This document shows, one piece after another, positions 58,891-64,000 of a DNA stretch of 64,000 bases (its first letter is position 1; each line of letters opens with the position of its first letter). Under the pieces are notes generated by a model, which searched no databases, was not told where the DNA came from, and worked only from the letters and a program-made list of their open reading frames with translations. The position numbers were made by a program, and so were the translations under genes. This DNA is from Gossypium raimondii (Eukaryota; Streptophyta; Magnoliopsida; Malvales; Malvaceae), in the NCBI RefSeq assembly GCF_025698545.1, contig NC_068569.1, positions 29,822,001 to 29,886,000 of the forward strand. Reading direction: 5' to 3'.

Positions 58891-60110
58891 TGTCGAAACC
58901 ATTTTTTTTAAAAAACAGAAATTTGTTTGTCGACTAAAAATGAGAATTGGAGTGGCTACCGATCTTTTATTGAGGTGTGATCGGCTCACCTTAAAAACGA
59001 ATTTGGTCTGCATAATTTGAGAAAACAGGTTCGGGAGTCGGTTACGCACGAGGAAGGGTTAGCACCCTCGTAACGCCCAAAATTGGTACCGAATTGATTA
59101 ATTAATGTCCTAATGCCGAATGTTTGAAAAAATTTTAAAATACGATCCTTTGAAAAGAAAATTTGAATAAAATGAATTAGATGATGAGACTCACTTATTT
59201 CAAAGAAATAAATTGTCACACTCAGTAAGTTAGAGTGAAACATCTTAAATCCTCAAAATTAAGTTTATCTTTTGACTTTTAAAACCTATGCATTTTGAGG
59301 AGGATATCTGATTATTTGGGTCAAATGAAGAGATCAAAACCTAGTAAGTTAGGGTTCAATTTCTCAAAATTCCAAATAAAGAGTATTGCCTTTATTTTTA
59401 GAAGAATCCTCGTCTCGAGAAAACAACATGTCATACCCAATGCGTTAGGACACAACGTATCCAATTCCCGAGAATGAGCTTTTTATTTATGTTTTAATTA
59501 AAGAGGATATTCGGTTTCCTAGATCTCGAGGAAGATTAGAATCCAGTAAGTTAGGACACAATCTTTTCGAGGATCCCAAATTCCGAGTGTCGTGTTATCT
59601 TGAAAGTTTTTGAATAAATTGGTTTTGATACTTAAACCAAATGCAACTTTTTAAATGAAATAAAAGGCAAGTAAATGATGACGTACAACATAAAGAATGA
59701 TTTGTAAATAACATACACTAGTGAATAACAAATAATCAATATAAAAATACAAACAAGCATAGTAACAATAATCTTCATTAAATAATATACATATATTAAT
59801 TTAAATAAATAATACCTGTGAAAGAAAAAAATTAATAATAGTATAAATGATAATATATATACATAATAATATATATTAAGCAAAATATATTAAAGTATGT
59901 TTTTGTTTTTTTAAAAAAAATCATGTGCATGTATAAATAAATAAAAGATATAATATAAAGTCGATAATATATTATATATACATGTATATAATCAAACCGG
60001 TTTAATATATATGTATAAAATAGTATCGTATGTAAATGTTATCACTTAAAATAATATTGTATGATAAAATAATGTATATACATAAAAATTATGTAGATAA
60101 ATATATAAAC

Positions 60111-60154
<44 letters not shown>

Positions 60155-61416
60155 GTAGTAGTAATAATGATAAATTAATATTAAAGTAATTATTTTAGTA
60201 GCAAAAATAAAAAATTACTAATTTGGAATTAAAGCAGAAATTTAGGGGTAAAACTTGAAATAAAATGAAATGAAAAGGACCGAATTGAAGTTCATTTAAA
60301 ATCAGAGTGACTAGCTCCGAAATTAAACGCATAAGTCCCACGTGGCATTCAAGTCAGATCATTGGAAACGGCGTCGTTCCAAACGTTTGTCTCTTCAAAT
60401 GACAGGAGGACGAAATTGAAAGCAGGATCGAATTATGTGGCCAAATTAAAAAAAAGGGATTAAAATGAAGTAAATCAAAAACAAAAGGACCAAACACAAA
60501 AATAAGCCATTGAAACAAAACACGCGGATCCTCCCCGGGTCAAATCGGATCATTGGGTCACAGGACTATACGACGTCATTTTGAGGCCACTTAAACTGGC
60601 CACAAACGACGTCGTTTTACAGGCGTTATAAAAAACAGAAAATTTGCTAATCTATTCACTATTTCAGAATAAAAGGAAAAGAAAAAAAAGATAAAAAAAA
60701 TCCCTAAGGGTTTCGTTCCCTTCCCAAGCTGCCGCTCTCTGCCTCGACTCCGATCGTACCAAAGGAGGACGCGAGCTTCGACGGCGCCGACGTCAAGGTA
60801 ATATCCCCTCCTTTCTTTGTGTTTTATCTCATGCATAAGAACGTAAAAATAAACGATGAACCCACAAAAGAAATTGAAAATCGTCTCTGTTTCCTCTTTC
60901 TTTTTTATTACACAAGATTAATAATAAAGAAAAAACAGAATAGAAAGAAAAAAATGCAGAGAAAAAGATGAAAAGAACACCTTCAAAACTCAGTCCATTC
61001 TTTTTGCTTTTTATTATTATTATTTTTTGTATATTGATCGTACGTGTAACCCCTTACAAATTCTGGAAAATGGCTTTATATAGCTGAAAATAAAATGAAA
61101 TAAAAATTACAAATATCTTTCGCTCTTATTTTATTTTATTTCTTTTCTTTTATTTGCTTTTTCTTTGTCTGTGTGCTGCAGGTACGGAGGCACGTGAAGG
61201 CGTCGCGCGCGTGCGAGGGAGAGCAGAGAGGCTCCACTGTTTCGGCGTTGGGAGCCATTGCTGCTAGGGTTTTTTTTGAAACTGTTTTGGGCTGTATTGG
61301 GCTAATGGTTTGGGTAGTTTAGGTTAAATGATTTGGGCCTTATTGGGCCAATTGGTTATTGTAAATGGGCTTTGGTTTATATTTGTGCGCGGGCCGGGCA
61401 AATTTGGCCTATTACA
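58891..61416 (+). mobile_element. Solo LTR, 2.5 kb, with target duplication
   Basis: The unit begins TGTCGAAACC and ends GCCTATTACA. The 5-mer TCTAC is repeated exactly at 58886-58890 and 61417-61421. No coding sequence is inside. The promoter part has three AACGRCGTCGTT-like motifs (60367-60378, 60570-60581, 60605-60616) and a TATA-like TTATAAAA at 60626. A leader follows, with a probable intron 60798-61181 (AAG-GTAATA to GCTGCAG). Solo LTRs arise by recombination between the two LTRs of an element. Confidence 0.9.
60112..60153 (+). repeat. (AAT)n microsatellite
   Basis: An uninterrupted run of about 14 AAT units inside the solo LTR. Confidence 0.95.
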
Positions 61417-61421
61417 TCTAC

Positions 61422-62355
61422 TTCAACAAAAATCTTATTGCTTTTGGACTGATGGACGAAGAATATTGGCATATGATGTTGGAGTTGGATATTTCCAGGA
61501 TGATAGAAGTCTAGAATCTGTTCAACTATTAAAAAAGATAGCTGACATGGAGATTGGCGATTTTCCATCTTATATAACTGAAGAAATAAAAAAATATATG
61601 GGAAAGTTGGAACTCACCAAGATTGTCAATTGATTCATTAAATCTAGATGAAATTGAAGAAATGAATCTAGATAATATCTAAGAAGGATAAAACAAAAGA
61701 CACAGGAAGCTACTTGGGAAAAACCAAAAAAGAAAAAAACCAAAAAAGGAAGCTACGTGAAAGAAATCACAATTACATCCAGACAAAAAATGAAGCAATG
61801 TAGAAGCAACCACATCTATGTCCAAACAAAAAAAAAAAGGAAGTAACATGGAAGCAATCACATAAGGACAAAAAATATCACCAAATCAAATATGAGACAT
61901 CATCATTATCAGAAAAACTGTGGGATTCAAATGAAATTAAACAGAGTTCAAAATTTCTCTAAAAGGAGATGGAGGAAGCCTAAGAAGGGCATTCAAGTTG
62001 GTTTTGAAATTTTTCTCTAAGTTACTTCTCATCCACCATCCTCTCATATTTTGTAAAACCTTTCTTTTACTACTAGTTTCATTTAGTAAATTTGTATTAC
62101 CATATTGTATTCAAACTTGCTTGTAAGTTTTCTTAACCTTACCTCCAACAAATAAAGGTGTTAGTGTCCTTTGAGTTTCGGAATTACCATGTTCACGTTG
62201 GTTCCATTCCTATTTGAACTTTCTTCTAATATCATTGAGCTATCTCCAACATATATTTGATGATAGATTGTTTACAAAAGCAATATAGCAGGTCTTGTTA
62301 ATTGTCTCTCAAATCATTATGTTAAACTATATCACATGTCATATATATTTATTTG
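61422..62355 (+). pseudogene. Retroid coding remnant, possibly pararetrovirus-like
   Basis: Immediately after the solo LTR an open frame runs from about 61422 to 61630, ending in an acidic stretch with a frameshift near 61610. It continues leftwards across the LTR insertion site to about 58870. The following 300 bp are A-rich and non-coding. A T-rich tail with TTGTAAG and AATAAA-like words at 62110-62160 looks like a 3'-processing region. A short frame resumes at 62267. Similarity to plant pararetroviruses (Caulimoviridae) is an impression from composition and from the sequence at 63653-64000, not a search result. The pieces are broken. Confidence 0.3.
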
Positions 62356-63652
62356 ATTTGCTTTAAATCAATCCCTTGACTCACTGTGGACCTACTGAGG
62401 GAATGACATGTGTACTTGGGTCGAGAAAATAACCCTCTAGGTCCCTGTTTATTTTATTTTAATTTGACCCGTTATGTTTTATTTTTGTTTTTTAATTTGA
62501 CACCTTAGATTTTATTACATATTCAATTCAGTCCTCAGATTATCGACCCTTTTGGGAATGTACTGGGTTTTGGTTATTTACCTTTTCGGTCCATGCTTTT
62601 TTATTTATTTTAACCCTTTTATTTACTATTTTATTTATTTATATTTAAGGTTCTGTCATAATTTCAATTTAGTTCCCTGTTCATTTAATTAAGTATATAT
62701 ACTTCTTGGTTTTCAATTTTTTCCATTTCTCGATTATTTTATTTTGGTCCCTCATTTTAATTATTGATATTATTAATATTATCAAGTAATCATTGTTTAA
62801 TATTAATTTTGTTAAAATTCGCTCAAGGAATCAATATTTTATGAACGTAATTATATTATTATCACAATTTTATATTATTTCCGTATTAGTATTATTATAT
62901 AATATTATTAATTAAATATTTTTATTGTACTCATTATATTTTTATTATATTTTATTGTTTATGTTGTTATTTTATTAATGTCATAATTTTGCCATCATCG
63001 TGCATTGTAAATATTGCTACATATATTCACTTGTTTTTCTGTGCAAATGCATAAGAAATGATTTGAACAAAGGTAGTATTCTTATTTTGAGGATTCGAGA
63101 AATTGTGCCCTTAACTTACGGGGTATGATTTTCTCCTTGAACCGAAATAATTGAACATCCCTTCTCTTTTAAAAAAAATAATTAATAATATAATTAAATG
63201 GTGAGCTTTCTTATTTTCGAGAATTCGAGATTTTGTGCCCCAACTTATGGTATATGATTTTTCGTCTTGATAGACCCAAAATGAGAACACCTCCTCATTA
63301 AAAATTTAATTTAGATTGGGACTTTTCAATACCATCAAATAACATCATAAAAAGAGGGATCGTATTTTAAATTCTCTTCGAATTTTCAATTTTTGACATC
63401 AAGACATTAAGTAATCAACTAGGTACCAATTTTGGGCATTACGAGGGTGCTAGCCTTTCCTCATACGTAACAGACTCCTGAACTCATTTTATGGATTTTG
63501 TAGACCAAAATTTATCATTTTAATAAATCTAACATTTTATTGAAATTACCAAGTTTTGAGGTGATCCAATCACACCTAAATAAAAAGATTGGTGGTAACT
63601 CTATTTTCGTTTTTAAAAAAATAAAAATTCGATTTCCAAAAAGGTTTCGACA
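62356..63652 (-). mobile_element. Inverted, shortened LTR related to 58891-61416
   Basis: Read on the minus strand from 63652 it begins TGTCGAAACC and follows the first ~900 bp of the solo LTR in order, including GGTGTGATTGGATCACCT, TTAGCACCCTCGTAA-type and CCCAAAATTGGTACC. The other end does not match the LTR's GCCTATTACA, so the copy is truncated or of another subfamily. ATTTG occurs at 62351-62355 and again at 63653-63657, which may be a target duplication. Confidence 0.7.
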
Positions 63653-64000
63653 ATTTGGTTTTACCCTCATACTCAAATAGAGGAAGATGAGGAAAATCCA
63701 AGTAGAAGTTTTATATCTTTAACACCAATAGGAATGAGAACAATTCATATTCCTATTTTTCCCACAGAACCAAGTAGAAACTCTGTATCTTTTAGAAACA
63801 CTAGAATAGAATAAATACAAACTTCAATAATACTCCAACAAATGAAACTTGGAACAAGTGATGAGATTATATTTTCGAATTTCTAATCTAGAAAATATTA
63901 CACATATATTGAAATTACATTTCAATTTAGAGAATATAAAACATATTCTTTACATGCTTTACTTATCTTGGAGCTACAACTAATAGTTGTAGAAAAATGA
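63653..64000 (+). pseudogene. Retroid coding remnant at the window edge
   Basis: A frame with two internal stops (near 63810 and 63886) runs from the inverted LTR to about 63965 and then shifts. Near 63974 a Leu-Gly-Ala-Thr-Thr motif stands where an aspartic-protease Asp-Thr-Gly-Ala motif would be expected, preceded by alternating hydrophobic residues. This is consistent with the protease start of a pararetrovirus or LTR-element polyprotein. The assignment is weak, and the reverse transcriptase that would settle it lies beyond the window. Confidence 0.3.

Overview
The window is nuclear DNA of a flowering plant, almost certainly a eudicot. It is AT-rich, its genes carry short exons with GT..AG introns, it has a plant-type tRNA-Pro, and most of it is plant transposable elements in many stages of decay. 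The repeat types fit a Malvaceae (cotton-like) genome, but that is a recollection-based guess and not a search result.

Three protein-coding genes look functional. (1) 5619-11118 (+) encodes a 427-residue IQ67-domain (IQD) calmodulin-binding protein in five phase-0 exons. (2) 18340-19902 (-) encodes the 142-residue 40S ribosomal protein S23 (uS12) in four exons, the first contributing only ATGGG. (3) 38082-39946 (-) encodes an RRM-containing RNA-binding protein of the plant ARP1/RBM24-like type in five exons, with a probable C-terminal frameshift. A tRNA-Pro(AGG) lies at 3097-3168 (-). An NLR leucine-rich-repeat tail at 55664-56191 (-) is a broken remnant.

The rest is layered mobile DNA. From left to right: a copia pol remnant abruptly joined to a LINE 3' end (1-2331); a Tourist-like MITE (3305-3897); a SINE (about 4.3 kb); three palindromic elements stacked in the last IQD intron; a complete Mutator-like element with exact 9-bp target duplication (12044-17062); a solo LTR with exact 5-bp duplication (20519-23247); LINE remnants in both orientations (23.4-26.6 kb); a second SINE copy; a full copia element with exact 5-bp duplication, inserted in an unknown coiled-coil reading frame (28352-33075); a tandem-repeat and palindrome block (33.7-34.1 kb); nested MITEs (40.2-42.8 kb); a second Mutator-like family, present as a 1.4-kb deletion derivative (43706-45106) beside a 7.3-kb parent-type copy (45353-52636); further MITEs; duplicated NLR 3' segments; the 5' LTR and gag start of another copia element (58215-58869); a 2.5-kb solo LTR with exact duplication (58891-61416); an inverted related LTR; and a retroid, possibly pararetrovirus-like, sequence at the right edge.

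The most interesting system is the pair of Mutator-like elements. Each carries a MuDR-type transposase gene facing a convergent gene. In the 45-52 kb copy that gene is recognisably a plant mobile domain (PMD, MAIN/MAIL-like) gene with a Pro/Tyr/Ser-rich tail. In the 12-17 kb copy only the homologous C-terminal tail of the same gene remains. The organisation recalls the convergent mudrA/mudrB pair of maize MuDR, with PMD in the second-gene position. All element coding regions seen here are broken by stops or frameshifts.
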